Shown here in pieces: positions 17,475 to 26,211 of a stretch of DNA of 64,000 nt. The stretch lies in contig NZ_CP046444.1 of the NCBI RefSeq assembly GCF_014083945.1, forward strand, positions 2,790,001 to 2,854,000, given 5' to 3'. The translations under genes were made by a program, and so were the position numbers. The notes beneath the pieces were generated by a model. The model ran no database searches, was not told where the DNA came from, and was given only the letters and a program-made list of their open reading frames with translations. The stretch comes from Granulicella sp. 5B5 (GTDB lineage Bacteria; Acidobacteriota; Terriglobia; Terriglobales; Acidobacteriaceae). How positions within the stretch are numbered: the first letter of the stretch is position 1; every line of letters starts with the position of its first letter.

Positions 17475-17722
17475 GCAATCTTTACATCCTCGCTGCAACC
17501 TTCGGAGTCCTGGCGCTCATCTCGCTGGTGCTGTCTTTCACCAACGTAGCCCAGCAACCCGGCTCCCCCGGCGACGCCATGCTCTGGCGCACCACGGCCA
17601 TCGTCCTCTGCTGCCTTGCACTGGTCATAGCCCTCGCCGGCGTCCTCTCCTCGCTCTTTGAGCAGGCTGAACGCCGTCATGAGGAGCAGCGCCGCAAACT
17701 TCGCGCCTCGCGCCGTCCATGA
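17435..17722 (+). CDS. Small membrane protein, two TM segments
   Basis: A 95-residue (or 84-residue, if ATG 17468 is used) protein with two hydrophobic segments, 'LYILAATFGVLALISLVLSF' and 'TTAIVLCCLALVIALAGVL', and a basic, charged C-terminus (FEQAERRHEEQRRKLRASRRP). No named family is recognised. All candidate starts (GTG 17435, ATG 17453, ATG 17468) fall in the strong hairpin at 17426-17474, so the true start is open. It stands alone between the helicase and queD. Confidence 0.6.
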   Translation: MSAHHKMVIGHMGRNLYILAATFGVLALISLVLSFTNVAQQPGSPGDAMLWRTTAIVLCCLALVIALAGVLSSLFEQAERRHEEQRRKLRASRRP

Positions 17723-17855
17723 CTCAGGTTGTTGGAGCCCGGCCTCTTGACAAGCCTCGTATACTGAAGGTGCAGATGACTGTGCGTGAGCTGCTCTGGG
17801 TCGCATAAAAGGTCCTCGCGGCAGACCTGGGAAACATCGCTCTATACACAAAAGT

Positions 17856-17945
17856 GTAGTCAGCCTATATTACCAAAGTCTTTAGACGCTAACTTCAATC
17901 CGCTGCGGATCTTAGCCCCCAAAAAGGTGGGGAGGGGTGCCCAGC
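17856..17945 (+). repeat. Family F intergenic repeat, copy 1
   Basis: 'gctaacttcaatccgctgcg' followed by 'gatcttagcccccaaaaa' and a G-rich 'ggtggggaggggtgcc' end. The inverse complement of 23008-23100 shows the same order of blocks. It fills most of the 275-base gap before queD. Confidence 0.65.
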
Positions 17946-17997
17946 CGGTAGACTGAATACGTCATCGAGCTGCGGTCTGGATTGGAGCAAGAAAACA

Positions 17998-18381
17998 ATG
18001 TTTGAAGTCACCGTCCAGGCCGGGTTCTCCTCGGGCCATTACCTTCGCAACTACCAGGGCAAGTGTGAGAACCCTCACGGCCACAACTACCGGGTCCTAG
18101 TCACCCTGGTAGGCGCCGAGCTCGACGAAACCGGCCTCCTGCTCGACTTCAAGCTGCTCAAGCACGTTCTCCGCCCCACGGTCGACTACCTCGACCACAA
18201 CATGATCAACGACCTTGAGCCGTTCACCACCCTGAACCCCTCGGCTGAAAACCTCGCCCGCTACTTCTTCCAGAAGACCGCCGACCAGCTCCACCAGATG
18301 ACCGCCGGCCGCGTCCGCGTCAAAGACTGCACCGTCTATGAGACCGACACCAGCTACGCGAAGTACTACGAAGCTCTCTAG
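17998..18381 (+). CDS. queD: 6-carboxytetrahydropterin synthase / PTPS-like
   Basis: A 127-residue 6-pyruvoyl-tetrahydropterin synthase-fold enzyme. Zinc ligands are His14 ('SSGHYL'), His27 and His29 ('NPHGHNYRV'), with the catalytic Cys23 in 'GKCENPHG'. 'LLLDFKLLK', 'LDHNMIND' and 'NPSAENLARYF' are the remaining family blocks, and 'VYETDTSYAKYY' holds the substrate-binding Glu. QueD converts dihydroneopterin triphosphate to carboxytetrahydropterin on the way to queuosine and archaeosine. No other queuosine gene is nearby, so assignment to QueD rather than another PTPS relies on length and the Cys-x3-His-x-His pattern. Confidence 0.9.
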   Translation: MFEVTVQAGFSSGHYLRNYQGKCENPHGHNYRVLVTLVGAELDETGLLLDFKLLKHVLRPTVDYLDHNMINDLEPFTTLNPSAENLARYFFQKTADQLHQMTAGRVRVKDCTVYETDTSYAKYYEAL

Positions 18382-18393
18382 CTGACCTCGCAG

Positions 18394-18894
18394 TTACAAG
18401 AGAGCGCGTACGAGACGTCGTACGCGCTCTGCCACACAACCGAAGATGATATGGCTGGCAGCCTCACTCGTATGCTCACGGGTCGTTTCCTGATCTGTTT
18501 CTGACGCTGCGCCTCTGACCGAGAGCACATTCTCATGCGTTAGCGCCATTAGCGCCAGTCCGAAGCTTGCCCCCTCTCTGTGGGTGGCTTCCGGAAAATA
18601 TTCGGCGATTGCGCCATAGGTGGCACCCGCGGCAGCCCCGATACCCCATGTGACCGCTTTGCCAGCAGAGCGGCGGCTGGCTGGAGCAAGTTCGTGGCCC
18701 ACGAGTTTCTCTGCCAAAACTTCAGTTGGCTCAGGCTCGCCATGGATTCGAGGAGGATAGACGCGCTCGGCCACAGATTTGGCAGCCGTGGCGGCTACAC
18801 CCGCGATCAACCCGGCAAACAAGCCCTTCCATAACGACCTTGCTCGATGGCTTTTCTCCGCGATTTCATACTTGCGGTGTGCGCGCTCGCTCAA
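18394..18894 (-). CDS. DUF1440 (YagU-like) membrane protein
   Basis: A 166-residue protein of DUF1440 type. After a charged N-terminus, 'LWKGLFAGLIAGVAATAAK' is the first glycine/alanine-rich membrane segment, followed by 'TWGIGAAAGATYGAIAEYFP' and 'GASFGLALMALTHENVLSVR'. E. coli YagU, a family member, is an inner-membrane protein linked to acid resistance; the role here is not known. It is convergent with queD (12 bases between stops), and its 3' end is part of a perfect 13-bp hairpin. Confidence 0.8.
   Translation of the reverse strand: MSERAHRKYEIAEKSHRARSLWKGLFAGLIAGVAATAAKSVAERVYPPRIHGEPEPTEVLAEKLVGHELAPASRRSAGKAVTWGIGAAAGATYGAIAEYFPEATHREGASFGLALMALTHENVLSVRGAASETDQETTREHTSEAASHIIFGCVAERVRRLVRALL
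18401..18430. terminator. Perfect 13-bp hairpin between convergent queD and DUF1440 genes
   Basis: agagcgcgtacga-gacg-tcgtacgcgctct is a perfect stem with a 4-base loop. It lies 20 bases after the queD stop and inside the last codons of the minus-strand DUF1440 gene. No clean T run follows on the plus strand, so termination is likely but not certain. Confidence 0.55.
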
Positions 18895-18953
18895 TGTCTG
18901 GTCCTCCTTTTAGCTACTTCGCACTTTGTAGGATGCTTGGTCGTGTAATCGTG

Positions 18954-20444
18954 TCAGCCTTCAAACGGTCGCAAGTGCGCTTCAGTTGGCCGCTTTGTCA
19001 TCAGGCTCACGGCGAAGAGGCCTATCAGCGAGGCAAGTAGCGCTGGGAGGATCGCATCGTGCTCGCCGATGACCGGTGGAAGGAAGCGCGTTACGGAGCT
19101 CCAGCTTATCGTGACCACCGTGCCTGCGGCGATGCTTGCCACGGCACCTGCTGCGGTGGCCCGCCGCCAAAAGAACGCCGCCAGGATTACCGGTGTCAAT
19201 GCTGCGGAGTAAATCGTATATGCATAGACGCTTTTCTGCAGAACGCTCGTCGTGCCGAGCGACTGGTAAAGCGCCCATGCACCCAATGCAACGACCATCA
19301 GGCGGCTCACCACCAATATCTGACGATTGCCTGCTTCCGGCTTTATGTAACGGACGAAGATGTCGTTCACCAGGTTGGTTGCCGGGCTGAAAAGGTAGTT
19401 GTTCGCGGTGGAGACCACCTTGGCGAAGATGGCGCCAACCAACAGCGCTCCCAGTATGGACAAGGCTTTCGAGCCGCCGAAGCTATGGACCGCTGTGTAG
19501 GCCAGAATCTCACGCGGACGATGGGCAACCTCGCCCGTGCGATAGAGCGCTGAGCCGACGACAGCGATTGAGACAATCACTGTCTCCAGGATGACGGTAC
19601 CGATGATCCAGCCGACTGTTGCGCGTGTCGCATCTTTCTCGCTTTTGGCGGAGAAGAACTTCTGATACATCGACTGGTTACCAAGCATGAGCAGGCAGGT
19701 GGGCAGAAATATCTCCAGCGCAGACTTGACCTGCTCCCGGGAGCCGTCGGGCAGAACGGGGCCTGTGTAGTAGCTGGAGAATGGATGCATGTCGCCAAAC
19801 CACTCGAAGTGCGTTGCCGGCAATGCCGCCCTGACACCGCTCCAGCCGCCGGCCAGATGGATGAGCACGGGCAGAGAAGCAATCATCGTCACCGTTGCAA
19901 GAAGCCCGATCACGACGTCCATATAAGCAACCGAGCTCATGCCTGCGATCGCGGTAAACAGTACGACAAATCCGGCAAGAATGTACTGTCCTTCGACGGC
20001 GGTCACCTGCGGAAAAATCAAGTGAACGATGTCGCCGCCTCCGATGAACTGGTAGCTGGTGATCGCTGTGTAGGTAAACAGAACAGCGATTACGCCGAGC
20101 ACCCGCGCGGTCTGGTTGTACCGGCTCTCCAGAAGGTCTGGGATCGTGAACTGGGCAAACTTTCTTGCCCGGGGCGCGATGAAGTAGATCAGCGCCAGGC
20201 CTGCCCATCCGCCGCCGGCCTGCCACAATGCAGCAAACCCGTGCTTGTAGGCATTTTCGGCGCCGCCCAGCAGTGAGCCCGAGCCAATCCAACTGGATAG
20301 CAGCGTAAACACCAGCACAAATGCCGGCAGGCTGCGACCAGCGACAAGGTAGTCGGCCTTGGTTTTTACCTGCCCCAGCTTCGCAAGGGAAGCCGTCAAC
20401 AACGCTACAACGATCGAACCGAGTACTACGACATACAGAACCAT
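18954..20444 (-). CDS. Sodium:solute symporter (SSS family)
   Basis: A 496-residue membrane transporter with about 13 hydrophobic segments. 'DYLVAGRSLPAFVLVFTLLS' followed by 'WIGSGSLLGGAENAY' is the SSS N-terminal signature (TM1-2 with the conserved GRxLP loop). 'LIYFIAPRARKFAQFTIPDL' + 'LESRYNQTARVLG' is the next conserved block, and 'GALLVGAIFAKVVSTANNYL' contributes the sodium-site region. The solute is not predictable. It lies 38 bases after the HEAGH gene on the same strand and may be co-transcribed with it. Confidence 0.88.
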   Translation of the reverse strand: MVLYVVVLGSIVVALLTASLAKLGQVKTKADYLVAGRSLPAFVLVFTLLSSWIGSGSLLGGAENAYKHGFAALWQAGGGWAGLALIYFIAPRARKFAQFTIPDLLESRYNQTARVLGVIAVLFTYTAITSYQFIGGGDIVHLIFPQVTAVEGQYILAGFVVLFTAIAGMSSVAYMDVVIGLLATVTMIASLPVLIHLAGGWSGVRAALPATHFEWFGDMHPFSSYYTGPVLPDGSREQVKSALEIFLPTCLLMLGNQSMYQKFFSAKSEKDATRATVGWIIGTVILETVIVSIAVVGSALYRTGEVAHRPREILAYTAVHSFGGSKALSILGALLVGAIFAKVVSTANNYLFSPATNLVNDIFVRYIKPEAGNRQILVVSRLMVVALGAWALYQSLGTTSVLQKSVYAYTIYSAALTPVILAAFFWRRATAAGAVASIAAGTVVTISWSSVTRFLPPVIGEHDAILPALLASLIGLFAVSLMTKRPTEAHLRPFEG

Positions 20445-20482
20445 GAGTGCCGCAATTCTACCTTGCCCAGGTACTCAACTGC

Positions 20483-20983
20483 TCACTCCTGCCGCAACCA
20501 TCGCTGCATCACAGGATAGGGAGCCTTCCCCTCGGCAGCGGCCCGCTGGGTGTCCAACGTCAGACCCATCCATTGCAGCAATGGGACTCCAATGGTGCCA
20601 GAGCTGTAGTTCCCAATCAAAGCGTCCGCGGCGCCCTTGTAGCCATCCAGGTGGAAGACGACCTGCGGTGGCAGACGCAGGTGCATCGCGGCCGCGTAGC
20701 TCCAGCATTGCGCCCCGATCTCATCGCCCAAATCATCGCCGGCTTTCTGTCCGGTAGAAGAACGTCGCTCAGGGGTCATCACGGCCAGATGTCCCGCTTC
20801 ATGCAGCAGGTCTCCGGGATACTTCAGCTTCTCAGGATCGACGACCAGTCCGCCCGGTTCGAGGTGAAGGCCAGGAAGGAAGGTTGTGTCATCCAGTGCT
20901 GTGTATCGGACGGTCAATCCGATCTTGTGCAGAAAGGTGATGATGGTTTCGGCTACCGGGTCAAGTGTTTGTAGCTCAGGCAT
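20483..20983 (-). CDS. Hypothetical protein with HEAGH metal-binding motif
   Basis: A 166-residue soluble protein. 'DLLHEAGHLAVM' at about residues 60-71 contains HExxH, the zinc motif of gluzincin-type metallopeptidases and of ImmA/IrrE-like proteins. It is followed by 'DDLGDEIGAQCWSYAAA', where a downstream Glu/Asp could supply the third ligand. No signal peptide is present. I recognise no named family beyond the motif. It is divergent from the M61 peptidase gene and may share a promoter region with it; it precedes the symporter gene. Confidence 0.7.
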   Translation of the reverse strand: MPELQTLDPVAETIITFLHKIGLTVRYTALDDTTFLPGLHLEPGGLVVDPEKLKYPGDLLHEAGHLAVMTPERRSSTGQKAGDDLGDEIGAQCWSYAAAMHLRLPPQVVFHLDGYKGAADALIGNYSSGTIGVPLLQWMGLTLDTQRAAAEGKAPYPVMQRWLRQE

Positions 20984-21110
20984 TCATGCTCTCCGCAATC
21001 CATGATGCCTTTTCGTCTGTGCCAACACAACAACGGTTGGCCATCCATGCCGTCGTGAGGCGACACGGGTACACTAATTTCACATGAAGCACCTCTTCAG
21101 GAGTACCCCC

Positions 21111-23000
21111 ATGCAGTCTTCCCGCATTCTGGCGTTCGTGGCATTCTGTGCCACGGCGCTGCCGCTGGCGGCCCAGTCGACGCCGATTACGCTGGCTGTC
21201 GATCTGACCGACGCACCCCGCAAGATCCTGCACGCTACCGAGACGATTCCCGTCCAGCCCGGCCCGATGACCCTCGTGTATCCAGAGTGGATTCCGGGTG
21301 AGCATGGCCCGACTGGGCCGATCATCAACCAGGCAGGGTTCATCATCACCACGCCTTCGGGCGAGCCGGTGAAGTGGGAGCGCGACCTGGTGGATATGTA
21401 CAGCTACCACATCACCGTGCCGGCGGATGTGCATGAACTGCACGTGAAGATGGACTTCCTGGCGATGTCCGGCGCGAACTTTACTGCCGGTGGCTCAACC
21501 AGTGCCAACCTTGCGCTGCTCAGCTGGAACACGCTGCTGGTGTATCCGCTGAACGGAGACATCGCGCACACCAACGTCTCCGACATCATGGTCTCGCCGT
21601 CGATCACCATCCCAAGCGGCTGGAAGTTCGGCACCGCGCTTGAGGCGGGCAGCTCGCCGACGTCGTTCAAGACCGTCTCGCTGGAGCAGCTGATCGACTC
21701 GCCGGTGCTGGCCGGCCGCTGGTTCCGCGAGATCGACCTGGCGCCGGAGATTACGCCGAAGCACTACCTCGATCTCGCCGGCGATGGGCCGGAGGACATC
21801 CTGCTCTCACAGGAGCACATCGACGACTTCAACCGGCTGATCCGCGAGACCGGGGCGCTGTACAAGTCGCGCCACTACCACTCGTACCACTTCCTGGTGA
21901 CGCTCTCGGACCAGGTCGCGCACTTCGGGCTGGAGCACCATCAGTCCTCCGACGACCGCGTGCCGGAGAAGACATTCGTCGACGACAACGCGTTTATCGG
22001 CGAAGGACTGTTGCTGCCGCACGAGTTTACGCATAGCTGGAATGGCAAGTACCGCCGCCCTGCGGGGCTCGCGACCCAGAACTACCAGGAGCCGATGAAG
22101 GGCGACCTGCTGTGGGTCTACGAGGGCCTCACCGAGTACCTCGGCGACGTGCTGGCATCGCGCTGCGGCATCTGGCCCGCGTCGGTGTACCGCGACCGGC
22201 TGGCGACCATTGCCGGATACCTGAACGACGCACGGCCGGGTCGCACCTGGCGCGACCTGCAGGACACGGCGAGCGATGCACAGATCCTATACTCCGCGGG
22301 CGGGCCGTATGATAACTGGCGGCGCGCTACCGACTACTACGACGAAGGCGAGCTGCTGTGGCTGGAGGTCGATACGACCATCCGCGCCAAGAGCAACGGC
22401 AAGAAGAGCCTGAACGACTTCGTCGCCGCGTTCCACGGCCTGGGTGGCAACACCGGCCCCAAGGTGGTTCCGTATACGTTTGACGATGTCGTCAAAGGGC
22501 TGAACGCCGTGGTGCCGATGGACTGGGCCGCGTTCCTGCACAAGCGGCTCGACTCCAACGAACTTCATGCACCGGAGATGGCGGGCATTGACGCCCTCTC
22601 CGGGTACAAGCTCACCTACTCGGACAAGCCGAACTACTGGTCGCAGCTTGAAGAGAGCCAGTACAACGCCATCAACGCGCGCTGGTCGCTCGGCTTTTCG
22701 GCGGGCAGCACCGGCGAGGTCGGCGACGTGATCGTCGGCAGCCCGGCTTACAAGGCTGGACTCGCCCCGGGGTTCACGATCGTCGCCGTCAACGGCCGCG
22801 CCTTCCAGCTCGGTCTGCTGCACCAGGCGATCAAGGATGCGGTGGGCAGCGGCCCGGACGTGGAGCTGATCGTCGCGAACACCGGGTACTACAAGATCCT
22901 CAAGATCGACTACCACGGTGGCGAACGCTATCCGCAACTGGAGCGAGTGGACGGCGTTCCGGCGCGGCTGGACGACATCCTGAAGCCGATGGCGCAGTAG
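21111..23000 (+). CDS. M61 family metallopeptidase (glycyl aminopeptidase-like) with PDZ domain
   Basis: A 629-residue secreted peptidase with signal peptide MQSSRILAFVAFCATALPL ending at AAQS. The N-terminal beta-rich domain runs to about residue 210. The catalytic block is HEFTH at 304-308 followed by 'SWNGKYRRP', and 'LLWVYEGLTEYLGD' carries the likely third zinc ligand Glu338. A C-terminal PDZ domain (about 520-605, 'VGDVIVGSPAYKAGLAPG') completes the M61 layout. ATG at 21111 with AGGAG 7 bases upstream is preferred to ATG at 21084. A role in degrading exported peptides is inferred. Confidence 0.92.
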   Translation: MQSSRILAFVAFCATALPLAAQSTPITLAVDLTDAPRKILHATETIPVQPGPMTLVYPEWIPGEHGPTGPIINQAGFIITTPSGEPVKWERDLVDMYSYHITVPADVHELHVKMDFLAMSGANFTAGGSTSANLALLSWNTLLVYPLNGDIAHTNVSDIMVSPSITIPSGWKFGTALEAGSSPTSFKTVSLEQLIDSPVLAGRWFREIDLAPEITPKHYLDLAGDGPEDILLSQEHIDDFNRLIRETGALYKSRHYHSYHFLVTLSDQVAHFGLEHHQSSDDRVPEKTFVDDNAFIGEGLLLPHEFTHSWNGKYRRPAGLATQNYQEPMKGDLLWVYEGLTEYLGDVLASRCGIWPASVYRDRLATIAGYLNDARPGRTWRDLQDTASDAQILYSAGGPYDNWRRATDYYDEGELLWLEVDTTIRAKSNGKKSLNDFVAAFHGLGGNTGPKVVPYTFDDVVKGLNAVVPMDWAAFLHKRLDSNELHAPEMAGIDALSGYKLTYSDKPNYWSQLEESQYNAINARWSLGFSAGSTGEVGDVIVGSPAYKAGLAPGFTIVAVNGRAFQLGLLHQAIKDAVGSGPDVELIVANTGYYKILKIDYHGGERYPQLERVDGVPARLDDILKPMAQ

Positions 23001-23007
23001 TTCACTT

Positions 23008-23100
23008 TGACTGGGGGGCAACCCTCCCCCGGTTTTTGCCCCAAGATCCGCAGCGGAAAGGAGTTAGCGGTGGTACTGTCTACCGTCGCTAAACCTATAA
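23008..23100 (-). repeat. Family F intergenic repeat, copy 2
   Basis: Inverted relative to 17856-17945; the shared core is the complement of 'gatccgcagcgg' plus 'gttagcg', with a C/G-rich end. It lies directly after the M61 stop. The 318-base gap 23001-23318 otherwise holds only the terminator and no gene. Confidence 0.6.
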
Positions 23101-23130
23101 GACCAACTGCGGAGCCAGCCTGAGATGAGA

Positions 23131-23154
23131 AAAGCCCGGCGAGTGCCGGGCTTT
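23131..23154 (+). terminator. Intrinsic terminator after the M61 peptidase gene
   Basis: aaagcccggc-gagt-gccgggcttt is a perfect 10-bp stem with a 4-base loop followed by a T-rich 'ctcttt', placed 130 bases after the stop and past the family F repeat. Confidence 0.85.
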
Positions 23155-23318
23155 CTCTTTCATCTCTATTGTAAATGGGGTGTCAAGGGGTAGCTGCTGC
23201 GGACGATGAGGGCGTTGGCGGAGAAGGTCTCGATGGTGACCATGGAGATTTCAGGAGAATCGGGCGAGGTGGCGGGTTCAGGAGCCGTTCGGGTGTGCGC
23301 ACGCATCTAGTGGGAGGT

Positions 23319-24226
23319 ATGGGTGGAGTGGCTGTGCCGTTCTGGATGACGAAGCTGGGGCAGTTGTGGCGGCTGGTGCGGGAGAGCCACGCGGAGCCGA
23401 TGCGCGGCGAGCCGCAGGCGCCGGTGGTCGCGAAGATGGGCGAGACAGCGGTGACGTTCATCGGGCACTCGTCGTTTTTGCTGCAGATGGGTGGGCGTGG
23501 GTTGCTGGTGGACCCGGTGTTTGCGACGCGGCTAATCCTGCTGCGGCGGCAGCGCAGGCCGGGTGTGCAGGTAAGCGACCTGCCGCGAATTGACGCCGTG
23601 TTGCTGACCCACGCGCATATGGACCACCTGAACCGTCCGTCGCTGAAGGCAGTGACGCGGCAGATGCGACGACGCGGCTGGGCTGCTCCGGTGGCGATTG
23701 TGCCGAAGGGCGTGGAGGACCTGGTGATCGACTGCGGGTTCTCGAGCGTGATCGCACTGGAGCGGTGGGAGGCTACGGAAGCAGTTGCCCCGCTACGTGT
23801 AACGCTGACACCGGCCAACACTGGGGCGCGCGGATGTTCAATGATACGCATCGCAGGTTTGGCGGGTATGTGATCGAGAACCTGAATGGAACTTCGCTGC
23901 GGGTGTATCACTCGGGTGACAGTGCGTACTTCGGCGGCTTCCGCGAGATTGGCGAGCGATTGAAGCCGGAGGTTGCGCTGCTGCCGATTGGCGCGTATTA
24001 CCCGGACAGCTATCGCGGGGTGCATACCTCGCCCGAAGAGGCGCTGCAGGCGTTTCTCGATCTGCGTGCGGAGGTGATGGTGCCGATGCACTACAACACG
24101 TTTCGGCTGGGGAGAGAGCCGATGGATGAGCCGCTGCCAAGGTTGATGGCTGCGGCGGAGAAGGCTGGCGTGCGGGGGAAGGTGGTTGCGCTGGGCGAGG
24201 GAGAGAGCTGGGTTGAGAGGAAGTAG
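23319..24226 (+). pseudogene. MBL-fold metal-dependent hydrolase, frameshifted
   Basis: Two adjacent frames together encode one UlaG-like metallo-beta-lactamase-fold hydrolase. The first (to about 23816) has 'VTFIGHSSFLLQMGGRGLLV' and the metal motif 'LLTHAHMDHLNRPS' (HxHxDH). The second (from about 23817) has 'HWGARMFNDTHRRFGGYVIE', 'YHSGDSAYFGGF' and 'PMHYNTFRLG'. Adding one base in the short C run at 23814-23816 joins them as ...TPA-QHWGAR..., the expected family sequence. All key residues survive on both sides, so this is either a very recent pseudogene or a sequencing error. The start at 23319 is tentative (GTG 23328 also possible). Confidence 0.8.
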
Positions 24227-24267
24227 GAAATAGGAAGTAGGGAGAGGCATACTACTTCCTATTTCCT
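24225..24267. terminator. Microrepeat-built 16-bp hairpin between convergent genes
   Basis: 'aggaaataggaagtag' (24225-24240) pairs perfectly with 'ctacttcctatttcct' (24252-24267). Further tandem 'tcctattcgctat' units continue to about 24298. It separates the convergent MBL and RDD genes and probably acts as a bidirectional terminator. Confidence 0.6.
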
Positions 24268-24286
24268 ATTCGCTATTTCCTATTCG

Positions 24287-25180
24287 CTACTTCCTACTTC
24301 CTGAGCTTCGCATCTGGTAGGCGATGGACTCGAGGGCGCGTTCGGGGTTGCCTTCGGGCAGGGTGACGCCCATTTTGGCGGTGAGCTGGCCGGCGATACG
24401 GTAGGCGATGCTGGCGCGGGTTTCGAGGGTGAGGTCGAGCATCCGGCTGAAGAAGGTTTCGATGATGAGGAGGTCCTGCGCGCTGAGCTTTGCGACAGCG
24501 TCGGCGGGGAACATGGTGGGCGTCTGCTCGCGCCAGGGTTCGGCTGCGGAGTTCGCGGGGGTGACAAGGTTCATGGTGGAGTGGAAGAGCAGGGGCTGCT
24601 CCTCGATGCGCTCGTGGACGACGAGGGTGCCAGCGACGAAGTCGCCGAGACGCTTGTTGCGCTTGTTACAGAGCATGGTGATGACGCCGGTGAGGTAGAA
24701 CGAGGGGAAGTAGTCGACGAAGCGAAGCAGGTTGCGGGCGAGGGACTCGAAGAGGGTGATCTGGCGGCCTGAGTCCTTGATGACGCGGAGCTGCATGGTG
24801 CGTTTGCCGGGGGTCTGGCCGTGCCAGAAGGCCTCAAACAGAGCGAAGTAACCCCAGAAGATGAGGAAGAAGAGGATGCCCAGCAAGGCGTAGAACCAGA
24901 GGGTGAGGGGATCGAGGCGGTTCGACCGGCCAAGCGCAGCGGCGACGATAACGGCCACGATGCCGAGAGCGAAGTAGGCGATGCCGATGCAGAGGGTGTC
25001 GATCAGCACGGCGACGAAGCGGCTGCCGAGCCCGGCGATGTTGTAGTGCAGGTCGATCTGCTCGGGCGTGGCGATGGTGAGCAGGTCGCTGTCGAAGCTC
25101 TGGGCCCCCGGGGGCGTGGGCAGATGGGGAGAATCGTTGCTACTCTGGTCGCTGTACCCGGTCGATTCAAAGGACGCCAT
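24287..25180 (-). CDS. RDD family membrane protein
   Basis: A 297-residue protein. After a short soluble N-terminus, 'GLGSRFVAVLIDTLCIGIAY' has the Arg and Asp residues that name the RDD family, followed by membrane segments 'FALGIVAVIVAAALG' and 'LTLWFYALLGILFFLIFWGY' and the conserved 'GQTPGKRTMQLRVIKDSG' with 'NKRNKRLGDFVAGTLVVHER'. The C-terminal ~90 residues are soluble and helical. The ATG at 25180 overlaps the divergent SpoIIM start region by a few bases. RDD/SpoIIM pairs commonly neighbour MoxR/DUF58 operons, as here. Confidence 0.87.
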   Translation of the reverse strand: MASFESTGYSDQSSNDSPHLPTPPGAQSFDSDLLTIATPEQIDLHYNIAGLGSRFVAVLIDTLCIGIAYFALGIVAVIVAAALGRSNRLDPLTLWFYALLGILFFLIFWGYFALFEAFWHGQTPGKRTMQLRVIKDSGRQITLFESLARNLLRFVDYFPSFYLTGVITMLCNKRNKRLGDFVAGTLVVHERIEEQPLLFHSTMNLVTPANSAAEPWREQTPTMFPADAVAKLSAQDLLIIETFFSRMLDLTLETRASIAYRIAGQLTAKMGVTLPEGNPERALESIAYQMRSSGSRK

Positions 25181-25211
25181 GATCACGAACTCCCGTATCA
25201 CGAACTCTTGG

Positions 25212-26159
25212 ATGGATACTCGCAAGGATAACTGGAACCGGCTCGATGCGCTGTTAAGGCAGGCGGAGAGGGGTGGGGTGAAGTCGCTGGAGGTGGCTGA
25301 GCTGCGGGAGCTGGGGCTGCTGTACCGGCAGGCGGCGGCGGATCTGTCCGCAGTGCGGACGGACAAAACATCGCGGATGCTGGAGCAGTATCTCAATCGT
25401 TTAGTCGGGCGGGCGCACAACTTTGTGTACTCGGGCAAGCGGATCTCGCCGCTGAGTTTGTGGGAATTTATGGTGCATGGGTACCCACGGCTGCTGCGGC
25501 GGCTGAGCGGGTATGTGTACCTGGCGACGGCGATTACGATTGTGACCGCGATCTTCGGGATGCTGATTACGCTGGTTCGGCCGGAGTTCGCGCAGATCTA
25601 TGTAGGGCCGGACATGATGGCGACCATCAACCAGCACAAGATGTGGACGGACTCGATCCTGTCGGTGAAGCCGGCGGCGGCTTCGGGGATTATGACGAAC
25701 AACATCATGGTGTGCTTCATGACGTTTGCCGGCGGCGTGACGGGCGGGCTGTTCACACTGTTTTCGCTGTACAACAACGGCGTGATGCTGGGGGTGATTG
25801 CGACGCTGTGCGCGCAGCATGGCATGTCGCTGAGCCTGTGGAGCTTTATTGCGGCGCACGGTGCGCTGGAGCTACCGAGCATCATGCTGGCGGGCGCGGC
25901 GGGGCTAAGGCTGGGTGCGGGGATTCTGTTTCCGGGGATGCTGCGGCGTAGGGAGTCGATTGCGGTGGCGGGCGCGGAGTCGGTGCAGCTGGTGGCCGGG
26001 ACGATTCCACTGCTGGTGATCGCGGGAACGCTGGAGGCGTTCCTGTCGCCGACGCATGCTCCGGTGGCGCTGAAGTTTTCGGTAGGGGCGTTTTTGTTTG
26101 TGGGGCTGATGTTCTGGCTGACTGAGGGTGGGCGAACTGTGGTCAGCGACAGTGTTTAG
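25212..26159 (+). CDS. Stage II sporulation protein M-like membrane protein
   Basis: A 315-residue SpoIIM-family (DUF95) protein. A soluble helical N-terminus ('LLRQAERGGVKSLEVAELRE') is followed by about five membrane segments, including 'LATAITIVTAIFGMLITLV', 'GVTGGLFTLFSLYNNGVMLG' and 'WSFIAAHGALELPSIMLAGA', the last with the HxxxE pattern of the family. Acidobacteria do not sporulate; such homologues sit near MoxR operons with unknown function. ATG 25212 is chosen; ATG 25179 has a better AAAGGA box but overlaps the divergent RDD start codon. Confidence 0.85.
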   Translation: MDTRKDNWNRLDALLRQAERGGVKSLEVAELRELGLLYRQAAADLSAVRTDKTSRMLEQYLNRLVGRAHNFVYSGKRISPLSLWEFMVHGYPRLLRRLSGYVYLATAITIVTAIFGMLITLVRPEFAQIYVGPDMMATINQHKMWTDSILSVKPAAASGIMTNNIMVCFMTFAGGVTGGLFTLFSLYNNGVMLGVIATLCAQHGMSLSLWSFIAAHGALELPSIMLAGAAGLRLGAGILFPGMLRRRESIAVAGAESVQLVAGTIPLLVIAGTLEAFLSPTHAPVALKFSVGAFLFVGLMFWLTEGGRTVVSDSV

Positions 26160-26211
26160 AAGATGGCGGTAGGTCGGTTGTGTTCAGAGATTGCAACGTT
26201 GGGAGCGATCC

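Noticed and set aside
17723-17997. preQ1 riboswitch upstream of queD
   Set aside because: The leader is mostly a family F repeat shared with an unrelated gene end; no preQ1 aptamer pattern was found.
24225-24300. Possible CRISPR-like tandem array of 'tcctatt' units
   Set aside because: Units are about 7-13 bases without unique spacers and no cas genes are near; better seen as a microsatellite hairpin.
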